The notes beneath the pieces were generated by a model, which worked only from the letters and a program-made list of their open reading frames with translations, made no database searches and had not been told where the DNA came from. Of a stretch of DNA of 64,000 bases, positions 33,701-44,181 are shown piece after piece (position 1 is the stretch's first letter; the number at the start of each line of letters is the position of its first letter). Made by a program: the position numbers and the translations under genes. This DNA comes from Isoetes taiwanensis (taxonomy: Eukaryota > Streptophyta > Lycopodiopsida > Isoetales > Isoetaceae): assembly GCA_021234155.1 (NCBI GenBank), contig JAJEKV010000187.1, positions 310,001 to 374,000 on the forward strand, given 5' to 3'.

Positions 33701-35448
33701 CTAACTGGAGCAACAGCCATTCACGTGACAATCAAGTGCCAATATGTGCACGGACACAGTTGTTATCTTTTTTCCTTGTTGCATTTTGCTACCTTTGTGC
33801 TAGACTTGAGTAGCCTCATAGATCTTATAAAGCTCCAGTAGACGATAATAACCTTTCATTCTTCCTATTGATGTTAACCAAGACTAATAAACTGTATCGA
33901 TCTTTGAACTTACACAGATTGCCACATTTCCAGTTTTTAAGATGCCATGGGGAAGGAAGAAAAGATTTATTACCATCTACTAGATGGCCCCTAGGATTTA
34001 TGAGACTAATACATACAGAATTTTAAGCCTGCTAGGAGGGCATAAACATCTAATATAACTAAATTCAACAACAACGAAAAATCCTAGAATACAGATCTGC
34101 ATGGACAAGCTCAAAAGCTACTTAGCCAGTCTAAAATAAGTTTTGATGTCAGTGTTTGGTAGGCTGCTTCTTTCGCCAAAGTGATTGCTTGTGCGTTTGT
34201 GTCTCAACGAGCATTCTATTCCTTTGGCAAGTGCTAATGTCACTCCCTTGGGATCAAGACACCTCAATTTCTTTTCTGGGCCCTCCTTCGAGCTAGACTC
34301 CTCTATAACCGTGCAAAGTAGAGTTAGTTATGATGGCATTGGACTTTTTGGTCTCATGCTCTTTCTTTACTGTTTCATAGCTTCTTTTCACCTTTCCAGC
34401 AAAAAGGTAGTTGCACTCCTTTTCATGACTACACTGTCTTATTCAACTGGTTTGCTTCTATGGGCAGTACCAAAATCTCTGGCCCTTCTGGAATGACATA
34501 TTTACTTCCAAACATAATCATTTACAGCTCCTTTGGGTGTCAGGCAAAATACCAATATTTGTCGTTCCTGGTGAGCTCCTGCTTACAAAAACCACCTCTA
34601 CGAGCACAAAACCATGGACGTTGCGTCAGCAACAAGTAGTAGGTTTTCATCTGAAAAACTGTAGGCGCAAGATGTACTTTGTGAATATTTTGTAAATATA
34701 TTTGGACCGACATGGCTCTTATTTTCATGTCTGAATAATACAGATCAAGCTGCAAAGGCCCAAATTCTCACGCATTGTATTTGTCTGTATGCAAAAGCTG
34801 CCCCCTTCCAAGAAATTTAAAGCATTGATTACAGATCATCCAGAAATACCACCATAAGTAAGCTAAGAGAATTTCAATAATCTAGGACAGGATTCAGTAG
34901 ACATTCAAAAAGGTTACGCGAAGGCATCAGAAATGGCGGTGGAGTCTGTCGCAGTTATTTTTTTTTTTAATGAATATAATGGGTGCACAAGAAGCCTCCT
35001 TGTGCTAAAGCAACCAAAATTACATAACATATATCATGTATTGTTCAGAACCAACAACTTCAACTTGCAGATGCAACAATAGCAGAATGCTCACCTGGAG
35101 ACCTTGTGCCGTAAGTAGATGAATCTCAATCCGTGTACATTTCCTGATCTTATTAAAGAAACAACATTCTCGAATTGATACTTACCAGGAACAGTGTCAA
35201 TCAGCCCTAAATTTCTACGAATCTATACTAGGACGAATGATACAATGCAAAACATGCTATTTGCTCCTATGAATAAACCTAAACAAACGCGCCACATGAA
35301 TACATGAACATAGAAAAAGCATAATAAAGACAAGAAACGGATACGCGATAATAAGATTGAGCTCGTGGGGACTGGTAAAGTTTCCAACGCAGGAATGAGT
35401 CACATTAGTTGGTTTATGAGCAGTAACGACATAGTTCCAGATGCTCAT
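24776..35448 (-). CDS. DDB1: DNA damage-binding protein 1, CUL4 E3 ligase adaptor (one frameshift)
   Basis: Nineteen GT-AG exons: 35345-35448, 35095-35143, 31492-31551, 31299-31390, 31050-31101, 30920-30982, 30393-30442, 29729-29804, 29446-29655, 29266-29372, 28422-28530, 27757-27959, 27471-27686, 26974-27084, 26621-26896, 26235-26509, 25803-26160, 25436-25720, 24776-25357. The product would be about 1091 residues, close to the roughly 1090 of plant DDB1. It starts [20 protein letters not shown] and ends [14 protein letters not shown]. It spans the MMS1_N-type N-terminal propellers, the CPSF_A-type C-terminal propeller and the helical tail. DDB1 links CUL4-RBX1 to WD40 (DCAF) substrate receptors in the nucleus. 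All phases agree except exon 12, where 2 extra nt at about 27913-27918 (TATGTGTTGAA for an expected TATGTTGAA) shift the frame at codon 338 and reach a stop shortly after. Intron 2 is unusually long (3.5 kb). Confidence 0.95.
31773..32539 (-). pseudogene. Unrecognised coding-like stretch inside DDB1 intron 2
   Basis: Two minus-strand frames, 32126-32539 and 31773-32030, lie in the 3.5-kb intron. In another frame of the upper part, [20 protein letters not shown] reads well. The lower has [20 protein letters not shown] and later [19 protein letters not shown]. Neither is a DDB1 exon. They may be relics of an insertion that enlarged the intron. No family recognised. Confidence 0.2.
33303..33327. 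repeat. TTTC microsatellite
   Basis: About six tandem copies of TTTC or CTTT in DDB1 intron 2. Confidence 0.9.
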
Positions 35449-35560
35449 GTTGGTCGGACTCTCTCTCGAACACGAACTCCGCTTCAGGGTTTAGGCCCGC
35501 CTCTTTTGTATTTTTTTTTTTTTTTTGATTATTTGTTTGTTTATAAAACGTTGCCTCTCA
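35449..35560 (-). promoter_or_regulatory. DDB1 5' leader and core promoter candidate
   Basis: On the minus strand, TTTTATAA (rc of 35541-35548) lies about 95 bp before the ATG and could be a TATA box. GGCGGGCCTAAACCCTGA (about 35484-35501) combines a GGGCC box with a telo-box-like AAACCCT, common upstream of plant housekeeping genes. A T-rich run on the plus strand (35512-35526) separates them. Proposed from position and consensus only. Confidence 0.4.
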
Positions 35561-36286
35561 AAATGATCCAAAGGGTTTTTGGTTTTTCTGCCTCACACGT
35601 ACTGTTTTTTTTGCACCATTGGATCCAAGCATAGTTCCATGAATATGCCAAATGAATGGCTGTGGAATTTCCCCATCAGACCCACGTATTAGTTTGCGCA
35701 CCCCATACGGCCATTATACGTACATACACATATGGTATACTTCAATCTATACACATAAAAAATGCACGAACACCATTGCATTCATAAAACAGAGATAAGA
35801 CCACTGCAACAGCCGAAGAAGATCGTGGCATAGCACAAAGAGCACTGCAACAGCCGAAGAAGACTGTGGCCCATCGCCAGCAACAATCCCTGAAAACCCG
35901 AGTATAATCCTTGAAAAATCCCTGAAAATTATAAACCCGAGTATGCCGAATCTCTACTGTTGTCGAATGTGAAGGAAGATGATGCATCGAAGCCGCATCC
36001 TCGCCTAATCCTCGCCTTCTGTCTACACCCTAATCTCTGCCTTCTGTGAATGAGCCATCCTCGCAGATCTCCGACAACCGAAATCGAAACAAAACTAAAA
36101 CAGAGCCTATGTATCACTTAACTGCCTCTGTTCACGTCCAAGCCGCATATCAAATATAGAAAAACACATGCATATAAGAAATGTCTAATTTGGGACCATG
36201 GACACAATCCTTTAATCAAACAGAAACCCCCCTTTCTCGCAAAACCATTGCCAGAATCATACTCCAGAGAAAATTTGCAAACCTTA
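35561..36286. other. DDB1 upstream DNA
   Basis: Contains a short direct repeat, CACTGCAACAGCCGAAGAAG, at about 35802 and about 35841. Otherwise no gene supported. Confidence 0.45.
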
Positions 36287-36435
36287 TCGCTTTTTACCAT
36301 AATAAAAACTACAAGAATTTGTCGCGGCGCATTCGCTGCCGATGTATATAATAATGTCAACAGGGCGACGCTTTCGCTTTTTACCATAATAAAAACTACA
36401 AGAATTTGTCGCGGCGCATTCGCCGTCGATGTATA
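36287..36435. repeat. 62-bp direct repeat, period 87
   Basis: 36287-36348 and 36374-36435 share TCGCTTTTTACCATAAT through ACAAGAATTTGTCGCGGCG and GATGTATA, with only a couple of differences and a 25-bp spacer. Confidence 0.9.
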
Positions 36436-36451
36436 AGGAATGTCTATTTAG

Positions 36452-36520
36452 TTGACATTCCTGAGATGGAAACAAGGCAACACGGAGCGTGGAGCCCTGT
36501 TGACATCTCAGGAATGTCAA
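36452..36520. repeat. Perfect 17-bp inverted repeat with 35-bp loop
   Basis: Arm 36452-36468 reads TTGACATTCCTGAGATG and arm 36504-36520 is its exact complement. A further TTGACATT at 36525-36532 extends the family resemblance. It could be a MITE-like end pair or a hairpin RNA. Just beyond it, 36560-36650 carries about four copies of a 20-bp unit (AAGAATGCAAGGTAAA-like). Confidence 0.85.
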
Positions 36521-36659
36521 GTAAATTGACATTACTATAACGTGGAAGCAATCTAGTTACAATTCTGCGGGCCAAGAATGCAGGTAAAACTCCAAGAATA
36601 CAAGGTAAATGCAGAGAATGCAAGGTAAAAGCCAAGAATGTCTGGTAGAAGATGTTGTT

Positions 36660-38865
36660 CATCGCTGTAAAATTTCTGTGCTATATTCCTGGAGATGAAA
36701 CATGCCACATGTCATGATGTGATTGGCTTTGTGGGTAGGATTGCAACTAGATTGCTTTTACGTCATTAGGTACAACAAAAACTAAATGTAGATAGAACAT
36801 GCATCAAATTTACGACACATGGTAAATTAATTACATTCAAAGAAATCTATGGAGTGAAGGAAAACCATTACATTCCTTGTATTTGCTTTGGCAGAGTAAT
36901 GTCTTACAATCAGATGTAAGATTATAGATTATATATGCCTTTAGATTTTTTTCCCTTTTTTGTGACCTGAGGTTCGTAGAAATTTTTTGCCATTTTGAAC
37001 ATTCAGGCATACGAGTTGCTGCTCAAGCTATCTTCAAATGTAATTTTCTCATAAACAAGGTGCTGTGCACGAGGAATTGCCCTTTGGTGGCCTGATAGTG
37101 TGTTTTCATGGGTTCTGTTTCGTTCTTTTGTGTTGGATCTTGTTTGTTTTGTGTGGAGTTGTGTAAATGATATGAACACAGGTTGTCATTTTCTTAGCTC
37201 AAGAAGGTGCTCATTGTCAACTTGGGCTCGGACATTTTGTTCGTAATATGAACTCTGTGGTTATTACATCCTGTGTTTGCGTTGAATCGGGCATTCCGCC
37301 AGTAAAGGCACCGGCAATGTCGCCACACTTGGCGGGGCAGTCGTGGCTTTAGACTTGACGGTGCACGGGCCTGCTTGCCTGGAGCCCTTATTGGGCGAAA
37401 TGATCCTCCTCGGGGCAATTACCATGTGGTTGTAGTCATATAGTCATATGTTGTTGCTCCAAAAACATATGTTTTCATCGTCTTATAAATCAGAATCGTC
37501 TCCATTTTGTGCTCTTCCATGTTGGCCATGAATTTGATATATGAATTTGGTTTCGTATTAGTATTCTTGGAAGATCTACTTGCAAAGCATCAGCATTAGA
37601 ACTACATGCACAATGTTTGACAGTGAACAAAGTGTGCAAGTTGAACTTCTCATGTATAATAGTCAAACAATTGTGTTTCTTCCAATTAGCCTTCTAGAGA
37701 GGCTGAACCTTCTAGAGAGGCTGAATAGCATGAATATAAGTACATACACAAACTATATTACTGGTGTCCATCAATGCTGCAATAAGTTAGAGAGATAGAG
37801 TTTTTAACGTCCATGGAGACTAAATTGGCCCAAATTGGCCATAGGCCATGCGTATAAAATATGAGTGGATCCATAGTCCACAATATGTAGTAAAGGCATT
37901 ACACTTGCAATAAAAGATTGTAAAGAAGCTATGTATATAATATATGATTTCATTTTCTTGGTTCAGGCTAAGAAAATTCTTCCTTCGTTATTGTTTGTTC
38001 CCGTGTTAGATATATGCAAGTACATATATTCTATCTACACTTGATCTTCGAAATGGTTGGTAGGCTTAATCTACCCTGAATCTATTTCTTGGTCCCATTT
38101 ATACGAGACTTTGCCATGTTTATTGCCATGAAATGGTAATCGTTTATTTAGATTGAACATAATGGTTTAAAAAGTTTGAGAAACAGATAAAACTACAGGA
38201 AGTAGAACACAAAAGATAACAGAAGGAAGTCTCCATTTTCATTAATACAACAGAATGTTCCATATTGCAAGGACTACTCAATACTCCCATGCTCATGCCC
38301 TTCAGGTCACAGAAAAACAACATTTCATGGGTACAATCCTGCCCCAACCATGCAATCCTGCAAGCAACAATGCCACAACCTATTTGTTTCGCAAATGCTG
38401 ACCGCAACAATGCAACTGATTGAGACGCAGGACCTTACCCCGTTAATGGCCTAGAGCTTGTCGACCAACAAAAGAATGGCAGCCTGCCCTCGCAATATCA
38501 AATTTGAGCAATCCTGCTTTCACGTCCTATGAATCCTGCCATGACAATGCAAACTTCAAATGGCCCAAGTTCACCAGTCACAAACCCAACAAGGCAATCC
38601 CGCCTTCAGCAACACAGAAGCCTTCCTCCGATCATCCAATCCTGCATGAAAACAGAGATCTGACCACGGCTGCCAAGATCAAAACCTCGACAGAAGCAAT
38701 CCCCCCTCCTCGATCCCAGCGAAGGCAATCCTGTCAATTCCAATGACACCTTCATGCCCAAGTTAGACAGATGACCCCTTTTGTCCTTTTTGGCAATGGT
38801 ATATTGCTGAGAAGGGAAATCCTCTCCGCTTAAACAATCAAGGCATTATATAGTTGTAGAGGGCA
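36660..38865. other. Non-coding; contains one dispersed-repeat copy
   Basis: 37054-37135 matches 40298-40380 (AACAAGGTGCTG, GCACGAGG, TTGCCCTT, GGTGGCCTGA and the following TTTTGTT-rich part). CTTCTAGAGAGGCTGAA is duplicated at 37690-37725. Short ORFs have no protein-like signal. Confidence 0.45.
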
Positions 38866-38871
38866 TCACAA

Positions 38872-39033
38872 TGGCATCAGAGCTTTGATTTCAGTAGAGG
38901 TAGATCAAGCACTGGCCAAAATCCCTACAAAACGAGAGCCTGGATGAACCTAGAAAGAATAATAAGACATCTAATAAGATATTCTAACCAAGAGCCAATC
39001 CACATTGATCATCCTAGGAAGGCTCTGATACCA
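38872..39033. repeat. Two facing initiator-Met primer-binding-site sequences
   Basis: 38872-38883 reads TGGCATCAGAGC (plus). 39022-39033 is the complement of TGGTATCAGAGC. The latter is the standard plant LTR-retroelement PBS. The flanking bases (CACAA before the first, TGATGCC after the second) could be LTR ends facing each other. It may be a remnant of two small LTR elements or of a rearranged one. LTR pairs were not found. Confidence 0.4.
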
Positions 39034-41987
39034 TGATGCCATGATGAAGATCGTGAAGAACTAAAATAAGAGAAAGATGCAAGAATTGAGATTCATTTCT
39101 ATGGAAAGACGAGATGCTTATACATGAATTCTAACGTCTCTATGCTAACAAACTAACAACTTCTGGGACTTTTATCACTCATTTGCCCATATGTAGCGTA
39201 TTTGTCACCAATCTCACAATCCACTAAGTTATCTCACAATCCACTATGACAGGGGCTGATAATACATCAGAAAGATAAGCATCCATTAGTAAATGCTACT
39301 TGGCAGAAAATGACTATAATAGAATATCAAATACAGGATATCTGCCATTCTTTGGTAAAAATGTTATTACACAGGCGTGCAAAAGCAAGCCATTGTTAGA
39401 CTTGCACTCATGGCTTTGTGCATAAAGCGTGCCATTGTTAGCCTTGCACTCATGGCTTTGTGCATATGAAACACAAGAAATGATTTGGCATTGCATTTGT
39501 ACCAGGATCTTTAAGTTCATCACTTTATATGTTTACGACTCAGGTGACATTTAACTAACAAAGTAGAACAAGTGGCATCTGATTATCAAGCACTTTGGAT
39601 ATTCAGATCTTTCTCACGAAATCCGTCCTCTCCCACTTCAGCACCATTCCACTGCAGACCAGCTACAAAATAACTTGTTGGCACTCAATTCCACACACGA
39701 AGCGTCTCTTGAGCATTCGTTGTTTAAAGCACAAAGGAGACACCATATGACTCTCAGTTTTTTATGCAAACACATCTGCAATGTAAACTTATAAAAACTG
39801 CAATGTTTTTGTAGTACTCTGAACGAGCATATGGAAATCACAATGCATGCATTCTACAATTATTTTACGCATATGGAAACCACAATGCATGCATCCTACA
39901 GTCATTTTTTAAATTATGATGCAAATCCAAATGGGCATCCATGATTTCTGTTAGGCTAATTAGCTAGTGACTACCCTTCCTATTTTTGCCATAACCCGAC
40001 CTTTGGACTTTGAAGAAAACTGGTGATTATATTGACCTGCGTCTCCAAATGTTGTTGGGCCAACCTAGATAAAATACATGTCACTTCCATATTAGAAAAA
40101 ATATTAAGAGAAACTAGCACCAAGAAAATAATTTTCGACAAGCAAAAAGCAACAGGTAATGTGTTCCTCAGATACAACCATATGGTCAACCATATGGTGG
40201 TTCCAATGCCTGGCTGCTTATGCATGTTTTATGACAATCAATAAACACTTAGCATGCATGCCTACTGGTTTGTAACCTGTTGTATTATGCATTAGGAAAC
40301 AAGGTGCTGCGCACGAGGGGTTGCCCTTCGGTGGCCTGAGAGAGTGTTTTTATAGATTCTATTTCGTTGTTTCATGTCGGGTGTTTTTTCGAGTGATAGA
40401 ATATGTAAACGCTAATAGATTTAGACTTTTGATAGAATATGTAAATGCTAATAATTTTAGACTTTTGAAGGTATAGATAGCTAAAATTCGTAAGAATGAC
40501 TATGAAATTAGGAAGGAGAAGTAAAAGTTACTAGCAAGAGGGAGAAGACGTGACAGAATAACCTGAGCATGCATTCTGAAGATGTGACAGAACAGACTGA
40601 GCATGCATTCTGACATTATATAGACCTCATCTAGAAGCTCTTTAGGATCATGCGATTGTTCGATAATGCCATATGGCCTCCTATCCCAACATAACATGCT
40701 CCCATTTATAAGAGTGTTTTGATGATGTTTAGAAATTTTATCTTAAAGATGATGCAAGCATAATAGAATTTGTTATGTCATTTTAATACTTTATTTTTAC
40801 ATTTTATTATTGTGCAGAATCACTGAGCTTTATCAGCTATCTGTAGTGCAGAGCGTATTCTATTTTCTTTTTCCCATTTTGTATCTATATTTTGATTTTT
40901 TATATCTCATTATCCCATGACTTTCTATTGGAAGTTGGATCATCATGACACTGTGAACGCTGAAGGCTCTCACTTCAAGAACTAGTGCATCCATATATTC
41001 AAATTGCGAGAAAAGAACCGAAAATTACGAGCATACCAAAGGTCGTTAAGTAAATGATTTAAAATCTCGATTCTTTTGCTCTTTCTAGGGTGGATTGAGT
41101 ACAAAATATCATTTTGTAGAAGTAAAGATGTGCCCTCGATTTGAATACCTTCATGTCATCCACATCCAGGCAAATCGTTTCTTCATGGGATGCAAATCTT
41201 GGCCTAGAAACGAAAAGTTTTTTATTATCTCTAGCATATGTCTTGGCTTTTATTCACCTACTGTTCGGCCTCTCCTATTCCACATGAAAATTTCAACCCC
41301 AGAATTGTGTTAACATGCAATCATCTAGATGCATGTCTTCCAAATTACTTTACAAATTCTTGTGGTCCAAAATCTAAGTTCAGGCGCCTTCAGGATACTT
41401 AGTTTTACGCTTGTGCATAGTTCCCACCTCCAATTCTCTGTTTTTGCCTTCGGTATAAGTATTAAGAAGATGCAACAAGACATGATGGCCGAAAGACTTC
41501 TCGTCTTTTGCTTTGGCAAGGTACAAATGTGAAAGAACCATTGAATTGAACAAAAAAGAACTGCCTTATTGAAAATTTATTTTACAGAGTCCTTCACATA
41601 AAACATTATGATAATTCTAAAGAATCTATATATTGAAATATATATTTCAGTTTAGAGAGTCGTACCTAAGTTTGGAGTCAAAACATTCATTTACAAAGCC
41701 TATCTATGTCTAGGGTCTTCTATTCATTTTACCAAGCATTTAGGTGAGCTATATTGTTGTTATTTGTAATCACACGTTGAAACAAAGAGTAAAAAGGGAC
41801 TTATCATATTAATATTCCATTTGACAAGGTCCTATCAATTGAATTAAAAGCAGGCAAGCCTTTAGGTCAGCTATATTATTGCTTGTTAAAAGTGCAAAGA
41901 CCACGACCTAACACGGCACTGGTTATTGGCATTTAGTCACGAAAGATAGAAACCTCAGCTCCGGAAACTTAGAAAATCTGGGAATCT
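39034..41987. other. Non-coding DNA with short repeats
   Basis: A 36-bp phrase containing GCCATTGTTAG and CTTGCACTCATGGC is repeated at about 39391 and 39432. The second copy of the dispersed repeat seen at 37054 is at 40298-40380. TGATAGAATATGTAAA is duplicated at 40395-40450, and a CATATGGAAA(T/C)CACAATGCATGCAT pair lies at 39830 and 39870. No gene seen. Confidence 0.45.
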
Positions 41988-42138
41988 TCCCTTCACTGCC
42001 CTTATTTTGTTGTCTTTATAAATGCCATCCTCAATAGCAATATCTTCTCTTGTTCCATCCATCCCCTTCACTGCCCTTATTTTGTTGTCTTTATAAATAC
42101 AATCCTCAATAGCAATATCTTCTCTTGTTCCATCCATC
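41988..42138 (-). repeat. 75-bp tandem duplication read as a 25-residue repeat
   Basis: Two units differing at one or two positions. The minus strand is open through both (41955-42137), each reading MDGTREDIAIED, then IYKDNKIRAVKG. The exact multiple of three may be chance; no gene model extends from it. Confidence 0.8.
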
Positions 42139-43325
42139 TATCCTTAATTCAAATCTCTCTGTTAAACACATCTCTCCTAAGTTTCTAATCTCTGTATTGC
42201 CTATTCAGTTTGAATCTTTTTCTATTTATCAACAATGGGGTCTGCTATATGACAGGCACTTTGTATCCACAGGGGAAAAATTTTAGAAGTAATAGGAAAA
42301 GCCTATTCATCAACAATGGAGCTGGTACCTCAAGGAGGTACTACCGGAAAACTAAAGGTGACTCTAGCTGGAGCTACTTAAAGAGATGAGATTGACTAAT
42401 AAGCAACTCAAGAAGCATCGAGGCGGAAAAAACCAGATTGTGGAATGAAAATCAAAGACTGAAGGAAGAGTTAGAGAGAACACGCGAATGGATGTAAATC
42501 TGACAAAGTTTAAAAGCAGCGGCGTGAAGCTACCATAAAAAAATGGGGCATCGGCGGGATCAACAAATTTAATTACCTTTTTGCCGCCATCCTTTGTTGA
42601 AGCACAATGAAACCCGAGCAATTGGGATTGTCTTTCCCTCTTTACTGGGGCATAGCGTGACCATCGCATATCTTTTCAAAGGTAACCTTGCTCCGCTCTT
42701 TAACGTAACCTTGCTCTCCTACTATCCGACTTGCCATAAGAACTAGAAATGCTTACCTTTCTTGATGAATATCCTTACCTTGATGGATCATCCATTTCTT
42801 TCAGCTTCTTTGCAAGCCATTTCAAGTGTATCTTGAAAATAAAGCCCATAACCGAGGTCGGTTTGGCGAAGAGGACATCTCTATTTAACAAGAGATTGGG
42901 ACGGAAAATCGGCCATTCATCTGGGGCATGGGGCCTTACAGAACATTATGCGAGTATATAAATTTCCCTTCTAGATTGTTTTATCAGCTCTAAATTTTGC
43001 AAGCACCCCACCTCCGTGCAACTCAATAGACCGTTCAGAACCACCTGCTTTCGAACTTACTAGGATCATGGCTCGATTGGAGAATCCCACAACAAAGTCT
43101 TGATGAATCCGCCCATAACCGGACAACACTAGCGATTTCGGGCCAAATGGAATTTGCATTGACACGCCAGGAGCCAAGAAATTGCGCCATATCCAATTAA
43201 AACGCGTCTTGAGACCATAAATCCACTGTGACTCTTAGCCGGTTTAGTGCAGAAATAATGGATATTACGAGCCAAAGTCAAATAAATGAGGTTTTGGCGG
43301 AAGAAATATTTCCGGATATTATAAT
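42139..43325. other. Mostly non-coding; two weak minus-strand exon-like pieces
   Basis: 42364-42669 begins MRWSRYAPVKRE and has a GGTAATT donor-like site after DGGKK. 42971-43353 has PGVSMQIPFGPKSLVLSGYG. Either could be a fragment of a host gene; I cannot assign them. Confidence 0.25.
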
Positions 43326-43491
43326 TGTTGGAGTATGTGTAATGGGCACACATGAAGAATGACTTCGATGGAGGAGTCTTGAAAGCCCATCAATGGGCGG
43401 TAGCTCGATGGTAGAGTACTTGGCTTGCAAGCAAGAGGTCTGGGTTCGATCCCCCCTGTCCACCCAATCATAGAAGGCTCATTTCTCAACA
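43326..43491 (+). repeat. TRIM LTR 1
   Basis: 166 bp with inverted TGTTG...CAACA ends. Contains GTAATGGGCACACATGAAG, then the tRNA-like segment, then AATCATAGAAGGCTCA. Intact on both sides. Confidence 0.8.
43395..43465 (+). tRNA. tRNA-like sequence in TRIM LTR1 (Ala-UGC-like, degenerate)
   Basis: 71 nt from GGGCGGTAGCTC to GTCCACCC. A box-like TAGCTCGATGGTAGAG, anticodon-arm CTTGG-CTTGCAA-GCAAG (anticodon TGC after T33, with one stem mismatch) and B box GGTTCGATCC are visible. The acceptor stem pairs G-C at three or more positions but has a C-A mismatch, and the T stem is poor. It is more likely a pol III promoter or tRNA-derived module than a working tRNA. Confidence 0.45.
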
Positions 43492-43504
43492 TGGTATCCG
43501 AGCC
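43492..43504 (+). other. TRIM primer-binding site
   Basis: TGGTATCCGAGCC immediately after the CA end of LTR1; one mismatch to the initiator-Met PBS. Confidence 0.7.
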
Positions 43505-43683
43505 ATGGTCCCAAGTAAAGGGTGCTTAACCGCACCGGGATAGTCCCCATGGTGTAGGGGTGAGAATGAGCAAAGCTTGGCGATGGAAAGCCCAACTCCC
43601 TTGATGTGGTGGAGTTGCCCGAGGAGGGGAGCATGTGGATTGTGGTGAAGGCTGGAATGGATTGGTGTGCCCATTAAGGGGAA

Positions 43684-43841
43684 TGTTGGGTATGTGTAAT
43701 GGGCACACATGAAGAATGACTCGATGGAGGAGTCGCCGAAAGCCCATCAATGGGCGGTAGCTTCGATGGTAGAGTACTTGGCTTGCAAGCAAGAGGTCCC
43801 GGGTTCGATCCCGACTGTCCACCCAATCATAGAAGGCTCAT
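43684..43841 (+). repeat. TRIM LTR 2 (3'-truncated)
   Basis: Matches LTR1 from TGTTGG through AGAAGGCTCATT, with small indels. The last eight or so bases are missing, replaced by copia LTR sequence. Confidence 0.78.
43752..43824 (+). tRNA. tRNA-like sequence in TRIM LTR2 (Ala-UGC-like)
   Basis: 73 nt, the second copy. It has one more base in the D-arm region (TAGCTTCGATGG), and a better T stem (CCGGG-TTCGATC-CCGAC, four of five pairs). The anticodon arm is identical to the LTR1 copy. Confidence 0.45.
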
Positions 43842-44181
43842 TATATAGCCTTTACACATGTCATGTAGAAGCAGCATGAAGCAACAAATGGGAAACCATG
43901 CATGCGGGCATGGCATGCGGAATATAGTTGCATCGCGGGCATGGCGGATAGTATAAGAGGAGACTCACGGAAGGCGAGAAGAAGGTGGAGAGAAGCAAGG
44001 AAGCGGTGCATCCTGGGTGGAACAATCAAGTGATTGGATTGAAGGTGAAGTGGCTGAATTGCGGGTGGCTTTAGGTGGAGTCTTGTTTATGCTTGAAGGG
44101 ATAGAGCTTGGGCTCGGCTGTACATACAGCAGAAAGAGTGCGGCTGTGGCTACAAGCCAGAGTACTGCTAAGAATCGAACA
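43842..44181 (+). repeat. Copia 3 left (5') LTR, start truncated
   Basis: Ends GAACA one base before the PBS. The first bases (TGTTGCA) present in the right copy are missing at the junction with the TRIM. Confidence 0.8.

Larger units (their letters stand above)
43326..43841 (+). mobile_element. TRIM-like miniature LTR element with tRNA-like LTRs
   Basis: LTR1 43326-43491 begins TGTTG and ends CAACA. It is followed at once by TGGTATCCGAGCC, one base off the usual TGGTATCAGAGCC primer site. A non-coding interior of about 180 bp ends in the purine tract AAGGGGAA (43676-43683), and LTR2 starts TGTTGGG at 43684. LTR2 is cut at about 43841 where copia LTR sequence begins, so its CAACA end and the target duplication are lost. 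Size, order and lack of coding fit a terminal-repeat retrotransposon in miniature. Each LTR contains a tRNA-like segment with a canonical B box. Such an element needs enzymes of other retrotransposons to move. Confidence 0.75.

Noticed and set aside
35484-35501. Telomeric repeat
   Set aside because: Only a single AAACCCT unit; interpreted at most as a telo-box promoter element.
40960-40995. Third Helitron 3' end (short stem then CTAGT)
   Set aside because: The stem is only five AT/GC-mixed pairs with a large loop and there is no matching 5' terminus nearby.
43395-43824. Two functional tRNA-Ala genes
   Set aside because: Acceptor-stem and T-stem mismatches, and location inside an LTR pair, argue for a tRNA-derived module rather than working tRNAs.
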